From Serripes groenlandicus (taxonomy: Eukaryota > Mollusca > Bivalvia > Cardiida > Cardiidae): a DNA stretch of 64,000 bases. The stretch covers positions 26,491,854 to 26,555,853 of the forward strand of contig JASEVX010000001.1 of NCBI GenBank assembly GCA_031761405.1, in the 5' to 3' direction. Shown here in pieces: positions 12,940-24,231 of the stretch. Both the position numbers and the translations under genes were made by a program. The stretch's first letter is position 1. Each line of letters opens with the position of its first letter. The notes under the pieces are model-generated. The model did not search any database, was not told where the DNA came from, and was given only the letters and a program-made list of their open reading frames with translations.

Positions 12940-13084
12940 TGTAGCTACGTGTTTGTATAATGGGATACTTATACTGCCTTGCTATAGAGATAGCTTTTAT
13001 AGCGACGTGGTAAATTGTTCGCATACGGGACACAAAGTCCTAAGTTCGAGCCTTGTTCGGTCTGACTCTTTCAGCTGGGTTACA
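12940..13084 (+). mobile_element. Miniature LTR element, left LTR (145 bp)
   Basis: It begins TGTAG and ends TTACA, the usual TG...CA form. It aligns along its length with the terminal ~140 bp of the next LTR copy (14205-14354): both share GATACTTATACTGC, TTGCTATA, TATAGCGA, GTGGTA, CTCTTTCAGCT and GGTTACA. It contains a tRNA-like pair of Pol III boxes: TAGCGACGTGG at 13000-13010 (A-box-like) and AAGTTCGAGCC at 13042-13052 (B-box-like), about 32 nt apart as in a tRNA. Confidence 0.7.
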
Positions 13085-13085
13085 T

Positions 13086-13098
13086 TGGCGCCCAACGT
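13086..13098 (+). promoter_or_regulatory. Primer-binding site
   Basis: TGGCGCCCAACGT lies one base after the left LTR end. It starts with TGG, as expected for pairing to a tRNA 3' CCA end. The identical 13 bases occur at 14521-14533 after the second LTR fragment. Confidence 0.75.
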
Positions 13099-13172
13099 AA
13101 AATGACCCACAGTGATGTGAGATAGAGTAATAGTTGATGTTAATTGAGGATTCAAGGACGAATCTTCACATG

Positions 13173-13184
13173 GAAGGGGAGAAT
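13173..13184 (+). promoter_or_regulatory. Polypurine tract
   Basis: GGAAGGGGAGAA directly precedes a TGTAG LTR start. The equivalent GGAAGGGGAG at 14606-14615 precedes the next LTR start at 14618. The distance from PBS to PPT is only about 75 bp, so the internal region encodes nothing. Confidence 0.75.
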
Positions 13185-14354
13185 GTAGATATGTGTTAAC
13201 AATATGTAGCTATGTGTTGACAATGTGTAGCTATGTGTTAACAATATGTAGCTATGTGTTGACAATATGTAGCTATGTGTTGACAATAGGTAGCTATGTG
13301 TTGACAATGTGTAGCTATGTTGACAATATGTAGCTATGTGTTGACAATATGTAGATATGTGTTGACACTAGGTAGCTATGTGTTGACAATATGTAGATAT
13401 GTGTTGACAATATGTAGCTACGTGTTGACACTAGGTAGCTATGTGTTGACAATATGTAGCTACGTGTTGACACTAGGTAGCTATGTGTTGACACTAGGTA
13501 GCTATGTGTTGACAATATGTAGCTATGTGTTGACAATAGGTAGCTATGTGTTGATAATATGTAGCTATATGTTGACAATAGGTAGATATGTGTTGACACT
13601 AGGTAGCTATGTGTTGACAATATGAAGCTATGTGTTGACAATATGTAGCTATGTGTTGACAATAGGTAGCTACGTGTTGACAATATGTAGCTATGTGTTG
13701 ACAATAGGTAGCTATGTGTTGACAATGTGTAGCTATGTTGACAATATGTAGCTATGTGTTGACAATATGTAGCTATGTGTTGACACTAGGTAGCTATGTG
13801 TTGACAATATGTAGCTATGTGTTGACAATATTTAGCTACATATTGACACTAGGTAGCTATGTGTTGACAATATGTAGCTACGTGTTGACACTAGGTAGCT
13901 ATGTGTTGACACTAGGTAGCTATGTGTTGACAATATGTAGCTATGTGTTGACAATAGGTAGCTATGTGTTGACAATATGTAGCTATGTGTTGACAATAGG
14001 TTGATATGTGTTGACACTAGGTAGCTATGTGTTGACAATATGTAGCTATGTGTTGACAATATGTAGCTATGTGTTGACAATAGGTAGCTACGTGTTGACA
14101 ATATGTAGCTATGTGTTGACAATGTGTAGCTATGTATTGACACTATGTAGCTATGTGTTGACACTAGGTAGCTATGTGTTGACAATATGTAGCTATGTGT
14201 TGACAATATGTAGCTATATGTTTGTATAAGGTGATACTTATACTGCATTGCTATACAGCTAGATTATATAGCGATGTGGTAGAGTGTTTGCCCATGGGAT
14301 GAGAGGTCCTGAGTTTGAGCTGTGCTCTGGTCAAACTCTTTCAGCTTGGTTACA
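13185..14354 (+). mobile_element. Miniature LTR element, right LTR expanded by a 21-bp minisatellite
   Basis: The first ~1.03 kb (13185-14218) is about 49 tandem 21-bp units, each made of the LTR's first bases (TGTAGCTATGTGTT) plus GACAATA. Unit variants (AGG for ATG, ACTAGG, AATGTG) are interspersed. The last ~140 bp is a normal LTR 3' part ending GGTTACA at 14354, followed by two extra copies of a CTCTTTCAGCTTGGTTACA unit. Because 21 is a multiple of 3, open frames with a 7-residue period appear on both strands; they are not genes. Confidence 0.75.
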
Positions 14355-14430
14355 CTCTTTCAGCTTGGTTACACTCTTTCAGCTTGGTAACACTCAGACT
14401 TTGTTCTCAAGTATATGATTAGCCAGAAGT

Positions 14431-14617
14431 TTTTATAGCGACTGGTAAAGTATTCGCCTTCGGGACACAAAGTCCCAAGTTCGAGCCTTGTACGGTCTGA
14501 CTCTTTCAGCTGGGTTACATTGGCGCCCAACGTAAATGACCCACAGTGATGTGAGAAAGAGTAATAGTTGATGTTAATTGAGGATTCAAGGACGAATCTT
14601 CACATGGAAGGGGAGTA
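14431..14617 (+). mobile_element. Second miniature LTR unit: truncated LTR, PBS, internal part, PPT
   Basis: TATAGCGACTGGTAAAGT begins part-way into an LTR, which ends GGGTTACA at 14519. PBS TGGCGCCCAACGT (14521-14533) follows, then the ~70-bp internal sequence (AATGACCCACAGTGATGTG, AGTAATAGTTGATGTTAATT) and the PPT. It is nearly identical to 13000-13184, so the two units are a tandem duplication or arise from recombination between LTRs. Confidence 0.75.
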
Positions 14618-15190
14618 TGTAGCTATGTGTTAACAATATGTAGCTATGTGTTGACAATTTTTAACTATGTTGACAATATGTAGCTATGTGTTGACAATAG
14701 GTAGCTATGTGTTGACAATAGGTAACTATGTGTTGACAATAGGTAGCTATGTGTTGACAATGTGTAGCTATGTTGACAATAGGTAGCTATGTGTTGACAA
14801 TATGTAATTATGTGTTGACAATATGTAGCTATGTGTTGACAATATGTAGCTATGTGTTGACAATATGTAGCTACGTGTTGACAATATGTAGCTATGTGTT
14901 GACAATATGTAGCTATGTGTTGACAATAGGTAACTATGTGTTGACAATATGTAGCTATGTGTTGACAATATGTAGCTACGTGTTGACAATGTATAGCTAT
15001 GTGTTTATATAAGGTGATACTTATACTGCCTTGCTATACAGCTAGATTATATAGCGATGTGGTATAGTGTTTGCCCATAGGATGAGAGGTCCTGAGTTTG
15101 AGCTGTGCTCTGGTCAAACTATTGCAGCTTGGTTACACTCTTTCAGCTTGGTTACACTCAGACTTTGTTCTCAAGTATATGATTAGCCAG
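14618..15190 (+). mobile_element. Third LTR with shorter 21-bp minisatellite, and shared flank
   Basis: Roughly 18 units of the same 21-bp repeat fill 14618-15002, then the LTR 3' part ends GGTTACA at 15137 plus one extra 19-bp unit. The following CTCAGACTTTGTTCTCAAGT and ATGATTAGCCAGAAG also follows the previous LTR (14391-14430), showing that the flank was duplicated with the element. Confidence 0.75.
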
Positions 15191-15270
15191 AAGCAAACAT
15201 TTATTAGAATTGACCAATCAAAAGTGTTCTTATGAACACAGAGTTATTTTTAAGCACATAGAATGTTCTC
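15165..15270 (+). repeat. Short interspersed repeat with inverted TTGGTCA/TGACCAA core, copy 1
   Basis: Shares AGAAGCAAAC, ATTGACCAATC and a downstream GAACACAGAG/GAGCACCGAG block with 22795-22915. In the second copy GATTGGTCA pairs with TGACCAATC as a hairpin. It has no coding content. Confidence 0.5.
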
Positions 15271-16440
15271 GAATCCTGGTTAATCCCAGTCCCGTTGATC
15301 GATGTTTATGTAACGTGGTTCATTTGATATATCAGTTTTCTATTTCAGTGCACTATCTGGCATTTTATTATCATATAGTACAGTTTTCAGTGATATTTCC
15401 TGTTAGATTACTCCACAGTTAGAGGATTTAATACTTTCCAACGTATAACCAACATAAATATTAGCTTCTTTGAAGATTTTATTACTTGCAGTCACGGCTG
15501 AAATAGGTGGTTGGGAATTTCAAACTCTATTTTTTTAAAATGAGACAGTTAAAACATTTTGATTTTTAGGCATAATGTTCCCAAAAGGTTAAAGTTAATT
15601 ATCAATAAAGAACAGGTCATGAGTATTTCTAGAACTTGTTGATTTTTGCTTTTAAACGTCCATGTTCCAATTTTACGCGGTCAAAATAGTATGTTAAAAT
15701 CGTAATACCATATGACTATTCCAGTACAGTTTGATTATTTTTGTTGGTGATGTGATCAATAATGTATTATTTCTGAAAGCAAATATATTTCTTGTTACTT
15801 TGATACCAAAGTATTACCAAAATGTTGAAAAATAAATGAAATAAAGGATTTTTCTTGTCTCTCGGGTGATGTTGTTTTTTTATCGAAAATTAAGAAAGGG
15901 GGGTAGGGTAATTCAAATTAAAATAAAATTGTTATTTGAGGTTAAATGTCTTTTAAATTTTGTTTTTGAATCCAGGAAAGGATACACATTAAGAAATTAA
16001 CAAGCTGATCATAATTTGAAATGTTGCCCATTAGGCTCCTACTACCTTAAAAAAAGTTTATCAATACGTCGCTCGAGAACTTTGTTTTTAAAGTCGTACA
16101 TTTAATTACGCCCTATTTAATTTCCCGCGTTTTTATACAATTAACGTAAGACCTTTAAAATTACCTTCATCTTAATATTACAAAATAACGCAAAGTTGTG
16201 AATACTAGTGTTTAGATCTCTTTGAATCAGGGACGAGTAAAAAATCGTTAATAGCATTAAATAAGCTGAAATACAAGGTTAATCAAACACAAACTTAAAA
16301 CATTGGAAACGTGGATTTCCTTTTAAATGTATCATAACTAAGTGTTTTTAAACAATCGCAACCGTATTATTTTCGATGCATTTACATTAAGTTTACTAAA
16401 AAATCACTTGTCCTCTCATGCGAAATCTGATAGTATAGTC
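15271..16440. other. No gene recognised
   Basis: AT-rich, apparently single copy. A GC-poor block near 16080-16160 resembles intergenic DNA. No repeats or coding signals are supported. Confidence 0.5.
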
Positions 16441-16460
16441 GCCGGCTTCTACCGGCGAAT

Positions 16461-16590
16461 AAAAAACATTGTAAAAAAAGGAGAAATTGCTCATTATCAG
16501 CAATTTCTCCTTGTGTCACAATGTTTTCAAAAGTTGTCTGCTGCAGAAGTGTCAAATTGCGTCTGCGTGAGGGTAAGGGTTTATAGCATT
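16461..16590. mobile_element. TTAA-type MITE, right-half copy
   Basis: AAAACATTGTAAAAAAAGG then GAGAAATTGCT is followed by its complement AGCAATTTCTCC and CACAATGTTTTCAAAA, then CTGCTGCAGAAG and a GTGAGGGTAAGGGTTTA end. The centre is a near-perfect hairpin in this copy. Confidence 0.7.
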
Positions 16591-16795
16591 TATACGATGC
16601 AACTGCATTGTCATAAACACTGTATTGAATCATCAACGATAGGTGAAGTTTAAATTTATCCATCATGACCACTGTACATTTTCTTGGGTTGCTATGGAAT
16701 AGGTAGGCGATGGGTTCATAACGGGTTTTCGTAACTGCTAGGTTTATCAATAAGTAAATGTCCAAACCGTAACAGACACTAACTCATCACCTACC

Positions 16796-16894
16796 TGTTA
16801 TAACCCTTTCCCACATGCAAAAAACATGCAGCAGACTACTTTGAAATCATCTAGGCAAAGGTATGACAATTTACTATAAATGAAAGTATAATTA
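16796..16894. mobile_element. TTAA-type MITE, left half
   Basis: Begins TTATAACCCTTTCCC, continues ACATGCAAAAAACATGCAGC and GACTACTTTGAAATCATCTA, then breaks off where the 70-bp satellite starts. The satellite appears to have grown at or inside this MITE. Confidence 0.7.
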
Positions 16895-17695
16895 TTGTAG
16901 ATTCAACAAAGTGATACAGTTCATGTAGCGGTCATGTTTGGCATATCCAAACCTCCGTTTACTGTTGTAGATCCAACATCGTGATATAGTACATGTAGCG
17001 GATCCAACCCTCCGTCTATTGTTATAGATTCAACACAGTGATAAAGTACATGTAGCGGCCATGTTAAGCATATCCAAACCTTCGTGTCATGTTGTATATT
17101 CAACACAGTGATATAGTTCGTGTAGCGGCTATGTTGGGCATATCCAAAGCTCCGTCTACTGTTGTAGATTCAACACAGTGATATAGTTCATGTAGCGGCC
17201 ATGTTTGGCATATGCATATCTCCGTCTACTGTTGTAGATTCAACACAGTGATACAGTTCATGTAGCGGTCATGTTTGGCATATCCAAACGTCCGTTTACT
17301 GTTGTAGATCCAACATCGTGATATAGTACATGTAGCGGATCCAAACATCCGTCTATTGTTATAGATTCAACACAGTGATAAAGTACATGTAGCGGCCATG
17401 TTAAGCATATCCAAACCTTCGTGTCATGTTGTAGATTCAACACAGTGATATAGTTCATGTAGCGGCCATGTTGGGCATATCCAAAGCTCCGTCTACTGTT
17501 GTAGATTCAACACAGTGATATAGTTCATGTAGCGGCCATGTTGGGCATATCCAAACCTCCGTTTATTGTTGTAGATTCAACACAGTGATATAGTACATGT
17601 AGCGGCCATGTTGGGCATATGCATATAGCGGCCATCTTGGGCATATCCAAACCTTCGTTTACTGTTGTAGATTCAACACAGTGATATAGTACGTG
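16895..17695. repeat. ~70-bp satellite with higher-order structure
   Basis: About a dozen units, each with GTAGATTCAACACAGTGATA, CATGTAGCGGCCATGTT and GGCATATCCAAAC. A block of five units including the rare variant GATCCAACATCGTG (near 16966 and 17306) is repeated at an offset of about 338-340 bp, so the array was amplified in multi-unit steps. Short open frames on the minus strand here are repeat artefacts. Confidence 0.9.
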
Positions 17696-19600
17696 GGTAC
17701 TGCCTTTTTCCCTGCAAAGGCCCTGTTAACTATATTAACTAAAATGACAATACGTTCATATGTAAAAGCAAGGTTATCTTGCACTATTGCCAAGGTTCAA
17801 GTTAAAACATATGACCCCGTGACCCGTTTCACAATATCATAATGTTATGCTTGCGTGTAACATATGCCGTGCTACTTTGACTTGTATATATCGTATACTG
17901 CCCTGTTTCGGTGAAGTACCCAAATCGGTGATCTTTTTTACTTTGCATGTCACTTTTAATTTGAAGAGTTCTATGGCATCATTGGTTGTTGTGGTCTAAA
18001 GCGTAAACATATTGCTGTCAATAACTTTTGAATCTTATGTAAATATGATTAAAATACATAAATGCAGAGTATTTTGAATAAACTAGTAAAAAATATTGTT
18101 AGAATTCTTGGTACCAATTTTCTCCTATCTGATAAGCTCCACCAAAAAGTTTCTTTTTAAAACTCATTTTATTTACTGAATGCTGCACTTCATGTCTTTT
18201 GTAACACAATAATGTTATTTGGATTGGTACCAAGCCTTTAATCATGTTCATGGTGTACTATTAAGTGCAAACACTATCTTACCTTTAAATTGAGTATAAC
18301 GTTAGAATTTCAGCCTGTTGAAAGAAAATAGTTTATTTCATTTGTTTTTACTCACGCTCAAAATATGACATCATTTGTTTCAATTATGGACACATCTGAA
18401 AGCATGAAAGGGTTTTCCTTTCTGTCAGGTAGGAGGTTAAAGGCCTAGGGCTTAAGACATATTATGTCCTGTGAATATTTGTTAAATATATAACTGTTTG
18501 GAGTTTTTTCAAATATGACTTCCTGATATTTTTCAATGTAAAACATTGCTCATATTTTGTGTACTTACTATTAATAACTAAAAATCAGGGTGCACTGATT
18601 TTAAACATATTTCCATTGTTTGATAAAAAAATAGGTCATAGAAATGTATGGTCTCCCTGTCCAAACCTTACAATACAATGTAAAAAAAGTATATGAATTG
18701 AAGGAAAGTAAGTTGAATTTCAGGACAAGTGACTGTAATTGAGTGTGTTTACTACATTCAGTGCAATATACAGATTAGGTCACTGAAACGGAGCAGTCGA
18801 GGATGTGATACAACATGGAGCTAAAGCGCTGGGATAAATTTCAAAAGAATTTAACGACACCACCAAAGATAAATTACATATGCGGTCTAGATTGTTTACA
18901 AATATTGTTTTTAAAAGTTGTGGGCACGCGTTTCAAAGAATTGTTTTTCTCGTTAATATAGAATTTGGATTCTCAAGTATTCTAAAGACATCACTCATTT
19001 GTTTTACTTCAGGGTCTAAAATCTCATGGAATTGATTTATAATTCACGATCAGGACATTTTTTAGATGGCATTCGTAGATTCTCTGCGGTTTAGTGAGTG
19101 TATTGAATAATTGAACAACCTGGATTGATTTATATGATCACATTTTTATGCTGTTTGTATTACCTGATAGCAGTGACATGGTCCCGACTTTTGTGCAAAT
19201 AATGACAATTATGTACAATCATCTATTTTCAAAAACAAACAAAATATTTAATTGTTCGTTGTTTTCGTAAATCAAATAACAATGACAAATACGTAAATAA
19301 ATATTTAGCGAAATTCTAATACATTTATAGATGCTCAGAGGTCAGAATCAGGCTCTAATTTCACCAACCTTAATAAGCACTAAGTAATACATGTACTTAA
19401 GTGCAGATTTCATCATTCTAATTAAAATGCCAACAATGTTTATAGACTTGTTAGTCAGTAAGGTAACTATTTATGTCAACTTAGTCATTTACTTAAATAC
19501 ATTCCACCTTTCATGTTTTACAAAACTTGATATAATGGAATCAAACATGATGAAATATACAGTAAGGTTGGTGGAATTGGACCCAGGTCAATACTGTCAT
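17696..19600. other. No gene recognised
   Basis: AT-rich, apparently single-copy sequence without open frames above about 80 codons. The one at 19391-19642 runs into the minisatellite. No repeat ends are recognised. Confidence 0.5.
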
Positions 19601-19609
19601 GCACTATTA

Positions 19610-20062
19610 TTTTTCTCAATGCAACTAAGAACCCTTTTATAGCCGATTTGTTCAAACCTATTATTTTCATATCAGACCTCTTCATTTTTCAATGTAACTA
19701 AGAACCGTTTTTTAGCCGATTTGTTAAAACCTATTATTTTCATATCAGAACTCTTCATTTTTCAATGCAACTAAGAAGAACTCTTCATTTGTCAATGCAA
19801 CTAAGACCCCCTTTTGTAGCCGATTTGTTTAAACACATTAATTTCAAATCAGACCTCTTCATTTTACTATGAAACCAAGACCCCTCTTGTAGCCGATTTG
19901 TTCAAACCTAATATTTTCATATCAGACCTATTCATTTTTCAATGCAACTAAGACCCCTCTTGTAGCAGATTTGTTCAAACCTATTATTGTCATATCAGAT
20001 CTCTTCATTTGTCAATGCAATTAAGACCCCTTTTGTTCAGACCTATTATCTTTATATCAGAA
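19610..20062. repeat. ~70-bp minisatellite, about six diverged units
   Basis: Units contain CAATGCAACTAAGA, GTAGCCGATTTGTTCAAACC, TATTATTTTCATATCAGA and CTCTTCATTT. Some units are shortened (19760-19800). No coding content. Confidence 0.85.
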
Positions 20063-20469
20063 CTCTAGATGTAGGGGTATTATCTTCTTTGGTCCTTGTT
20101 TGACCAACAAACCATTATTGCGCTCATGCTTAGGAAAAGGTACAAGTTTGCCTGTGTGAACAATGTATATCTAGATCAGCATGTGCATCCGCACTGTTTG
20201 ATCACGATCTACACTGGTCACATATCACTTTCACAAACTTGTTAGAAGATTCTGTCAACTTGTGTAGATTGTGATAAAAACCGAGCAGATAGACAGGCTG
20301 ATCTGAAACGTCACTGTTCAGAAATGCCAACGTGTACATGTTCGCGTGTGTTATTGGTACTCAACATAATCGTCTCACACAATTGGGTGCAACTGTGTAT
20401 CAAAAGAGATAGTGTTGATCAAAGACCTGTTCACTCAGTCGTTTATATACTTCTGCATTGTTATTTCAG
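20063..20469. other. No gene recognised
   Basis: Single-copy-looking sequence immediately upstream of a possible exon. It may be intronic to that exon, but no upstream exon is identifiable. Confidence 0.4.
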
Positions 20470-21277
20470 AATTACTTACAGTATGTACAACTTCAGTGTC
20501 CAATGTTTCAAATACGTTTGACTGACATCCAGTGCGGGTATGAATCTGCAGTACTTTTGATAGACGGTATATATGTCCAGCTGAACCTGACGACGACCCA
20601 AACCATTGACATTTCATTTATCAACAACTTGACAGAGGCCGATCTCCATTCGATATTTCAACGTTTCAGTCCATGTAAAAGATACTGGAAAATTTTAAGA
20701 ATAGGCTGCAAAGCTGAACAATTCGAACTTTTTTAAAAATGTCAACAAGGGCCTCAAGAAACTTTTGAGTAAACCATGGGTCGTACCTTTCAACAATACT
20801 ATCCAGTTTAAACAACAATTGGACACACATGGAGACACAACATATTTCACCGGGTATGAATCTGATTTTAAAAATCAGATATTTTCTCCACTATGGACGA
20901 CCTATACAAATCGCAGCTCGCCCCCATTCGAGAACGTCTTGTGGAAACAACTTTACCGGATTCAAAAATTCAGAGTCCGTTATTCCTTAAAAATTAACAA
21001 GCTCTTTTTCTGTCATCAAATCGAACTTGGATACAGTGAATATAAAATCCGCTTTAACATTTTATATTTCAAAAATATGAGTAGACACCTGTATCCGGGT
21101 GAGTATACACTGCTTCACGATGAACTCGGCTCACAGAGAGTTCTAGTATGTCTGAATGATTCTGGCTACATTAAAGCCGGTTCTGGTACCAGGGCAATGT
21201 GTTCTCGGTTCTTGGTTTTGGTCGTTCCTTGTCTTCAACTTTTGGCGACACTTGCATATCGTATTTTGGTTGAGTAG
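20470..21277 (+). CDS. Unrecognised membrane-protein-like coding exon with one frameshift
   Basis: A polypyrimidine-ended acceptor (TGTTATTTCAG) at 20459-20469 leads into an open frame that ends at TAA near 20734, inside a run of six T before AAAAATG. One base fewer in that run would join it to a second frame that stays open to TAG at 21275-21277, giving about 268 residues. Visible features are N-glycosylation-type sites (NLT twice, NNT, NRS), several Cys, and a hydrophobic C-terminal segment (about 21205-21268; FLVLVVPCLQLLATLAY) that looks like a membrane anchor. The stretch TGYESDF...FSPLWTTYTN vaguely resembles the GYS...PLWTSYT motif of the nuclease-like domain of ecto-nucleotide pyrophosphatases (ENPP), but the following residues do not match, so I do not assign it. 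It could be a real last exon with a sequencing indel, or a young pseudogene. Confidence 0.45.
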
Positions 21278-21640
21278 AATAACGTCCAACAAAATTTGTT
21301 GCAAGAAAAACAATGATAGATAGCATTGAAGAAGTAAAAGAGTGACATGTGTTTGTTGTTGTTATGTTATTTTTAGGCATATTATTTTAAAATGTGACCT
21401 AACTTATTTGAATAACGTGTAATTATGGAAGTACGGGCTCTCACATATTCACTTTTGTTCTTTTTATACTCTTTTATTGATAGAAATTTCATACTTAGCG
21501 AAAAGTTCTATATTTTAGCTGATTTCAAATTCAACAATGTTTAAACCTTTTAATCACATAAATTCTCTCTGGGAGTGTCAAAATGCCATTACATAAATAT
21601 CATATGACACTAAACAAAAATCATATGACACTACTAGTTT
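21278..21640. other. No gene recognised; possible 3' flank of preceding exon
   Basis: AT-rich. No AATAAA-type signal stands out in the first 300 bases. Confidence 0.4.
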
Positions 21641-21689
21641 GGTTTCCAGTCTTACGCTCAAGTCTTTGTTACAACGCGGTAACCAAGCT

Positions 21690-21975
21690 ATGAAAATGAC
21701 GTCACGTCAGCGGTTTGACGTCATAACGTTAGTCACTTTGGCGCCAAAAAGGCTGGTGAATTTCATGTAGAAATATGGTAAACGTTTTAGAAATACGCCC
21801 AATACATTGTAAATGACCCTATATGATAAAAAGAATATCTAATTCGTGTTTATTTGTTATCCTTTTTAATAAACTTGTTAACTAAGCTGAATATGACGCT
21901 CGCCAATGCTCGCGGCACATCATCTTAATAAACTCGTTTAATAAAAGTGATAATAAATAAACACTCATGAAATAT
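21690..21975 (+). repeat. Interspersed element B, copy 1 (TGACGTCA-rich end)
   Basis: AAAATGACGTCACGT, GACGTCATAACGTTAGTC, CTTTGGCGCCAAAA, ATTTCATGTAGAAATAT and AAGCTGAATATGAC recur in the same order on the opposite strand at about 37644-37850. Two CRE-like GACGTCA octamer cores lie within 30 bp at one end. The family has no visible coding capacity. Confidence 0.7.
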
Positions 21976-22790
21976 CCTCTATTTAAGAAATTCAGACAAT
22001 TTCATAATTAGATAAGATCTAAAAGTTCAGTCTCGTCACACAGTTGAACGCCGATCTTCACTGTTCGAAAAGTGAAGCCGACATTAGAAATACAATTTCC
22101 AGCCCTTCCGCCACTAGCTGTAATGTTCTTTTGTAAATTCTCTTTTCATTTTCATGTTGTGTTCATGTTTTTGTAAATAGTTCATTTATACCATCGCCTA
22201 TTTTGTAAATAGCTCAAATATGTCTTTGTAAATAATTTTGTAATCGTATGTTATTATAAAAATTGTATTTTTATTGCAAGTGTATCACTCGAATTGTATT
22301 TTTGTGGAAATATATCAGAAATGGATAAGATTATTTAATTTGATGATTAAATGTATTTATCAATTTCCAATTATTGTTATTAATGTTAAAGACTTTTCAC
22401 CCGCCAAAACTATTTCCGCTTCACGTAACGCACGTCTTTGCTGAACAAATTTAGAACAAGATTCTGCACAATTCGTGCAGTTTTATTACCATTATTCATA
22501 AAATATGTGCATAAATTACTTATGCAAATTTCCGGGTTGAGTATTCATGATATTCGAGAGCGGACAGATATATCGGGTGGATATATCCTGTAGAGACCAA
22601 TAGGTCAAGAGATGGAAGTAAAACTGGTGGTGCATTGAGTTATATGCACTTTTGGTTAATTCGGCATCTGGGTAAATATCGGGTTTAACGGAGACGACAC
22701 TAAATTGACGTATACAATGATGCTATTGTTGGATGTTGGAAATGTCTTGTTTTTTTTAATGTCTGGCTCCAAAACTAGAAAAGCTTAATC
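21976..22790. other. No gene recognised
   Basis: AT-rich. It includes an imperfect short inverted repeat around GATCTTCACTGTTCGAAAAG at 22053, and nothing coding. Confidence 0.45.
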
Positions 22791-22794
22791 TGTG

Positions 22795-22915
22795 CTCAGA
22801 ATGTATGCTCGAGGATCTGATTGGTCAGAAGCAAACTCGTTCTCCAAATTGACCAATCGGAAGCCTTATTTTGAGCATGGAGTTCATTTCTGAGCACCGA
22901 GAACGTTTTCAGAGT
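22795..22915 (+). repeat. Short interspersed repeat, copy 2 of 15165-15270
   Basis: GATTGGTCAGAAGCAAAC and ATTGACCAATCGGAAG form a short hairpin, followed by GAGCACCGAGAACGTT. It parallels the first copy, which flanks the miniature LTR elements. Confidence 0.5.
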
Positions 22916-23239
22916 TGTATAGTTTCGAAAGTGAATATCAAATAGTGTGTAAGTTATAGAGGCTTGTTACGCTTAATTAAATGTTACACAACGCAATGCG
23001 AAGTATAACAGACACACGAAAAAACATGCCAGATGCACAATAAGACGTAACATTATAACAGGTCGGTCACGGATTTGGAAAAGATACAAGTTGTCATTTT
23101 TAAACAGTATGCATCTACTCTGTCTGATCAAGATATACAATGTTTATAAATTACTTACATACATCTAAGTTTGTAAGAAGATGTTGTCAATCAGCGAAAG
23201 ATGGTAATTTATTTTGTAAATTATTAGATTTATTACATA

Positions 23240-23425
23240 CAGCAAAAGAATAAAACGCGTAATATAATAAAATAGATAGAACAAAACAGAATAGAACAGG
23301 ATAGAAGGAATAGAAAATAATGGAATATGATTGTATTGAACAGAATCGAATAGAACAGAACATAATAGGATATAATATAATAGAATAGAATAGAATAGAA
23401 TATAACACAATAGAACACATCAAGA
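23240..23425. repeat. Purine-rich AGAAT/ATAGA simple repeat
   Basis: Degenerate pentamer-like tract (AGAATAGAAC, AGAACAGAAT, ATAGAATAG). The Ile/Leu/Tyr/Phe-rich frames on the opposite strand are artefacts of its composition. Confidence 0.9.
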
Positions 23426-23878
23426 AAAAAGAAAGAAGCATTATTATAACTGAATTAAGCGTATTTATAAGACTTGTCGTTAAAATTCAAATTATATATT
23501 GGATTCATGACTGACAATATATACATGGTTCATATGTATAAATTGGATTTATTGGGGAGACACACTGGTTTTAGCATTGTCAGCCGTCTATTTGTCCGGC
23601 TGTTTGCGTTTTACGGATTTCATTTAGTTACTGTCAACCCTTATTGTGCATATTTTATGCATTTTCAGCTCGATTGGCTTTTCAGGATACGTAGTCCTTG
23701 AACGTGTTAAATAGTCTTCTTTATAGTTTCTTATATCCCTAGCTCGAGTTCAACACACCGTGTGTGTGCATGTTCGGCTCGGCGGATTTTTCTCGAAGTG
23801 TTGGTCCTTTATATATATATACATATGCAGTTTACAATATGCCATTGTCTGACAAAACTACATCGTTGAGTCACGAGC
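23426..23878. other. No gene recognised
   Basis: A 75-residue open frame at 23474-23701 has no motif. A short (TA)n tract lies at 23810. Confidence 0.45.
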
Positions 23879-24231
23879 CTAGCATTTTAGGCCGTCGGCA
23901 GCTGGTTTTAAGGAATTAATGGCGTTTTTAAGATTTACACATGCATCCCACATATAAGAGTACAAAGCCTGGTTGTGCATATGGTCGACAACACATGGTT
24001 TCTCGGAGAACCTTATCAACGGCATCATCCATTTTACCAACGACCCAGTAATCCCTAAATCAACAAGTGTTACAGACTGACAATGAACAATCAGACAACC
24101 AAGTTTAAAGATCTTAGCTTGAACCATCGCTTGTTTTTTCAACGCCACTTGTGACCTTGATATTTGATCTACCGCATTAAATGCAATAAGTTCGGGTACT
24201 GACAATAACCAATAAGCCTTGGGGTAGCCCG
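23879..24231 (-). other. Uncharacterised open frame abutting a palindromic element
   Basis: About 115 residues remain open on the minus strand, up to where the frame runs into element C. The part near the C-terminus (SLVKWMMPLIRFSEKPC, then DHMHNQALYSYMWDACVNL, then NAINSLKPAADGLKC) has protein-like composition. I recognise no family, start or splice site. It may be a relic of a mobile-element protein or a real 3' exon. Confidence 0.2.

Noticed and set aside
13315..15012. Several 70-138-residue open frames with 7-residue repeats on both strands
   Set aside because: They are translations of the 21-bp minisatellite (a multiple of 3) and appear in opposite strands alike; there is no start context and no flanking exons.
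16342..16765. Overlapping 103- and 127-residue frames on both strands
   Set aside because: Both cross the hairpin centre of a MITE copy; the mirrored sequence produces them.
20765..21277. Assignment as an ENPP phosphodiesterase
   Set aside because: Only one short GY...PLWTxYT-like stretch fits; the following residues and the C-terminal anchor do not match the domain as I know it.
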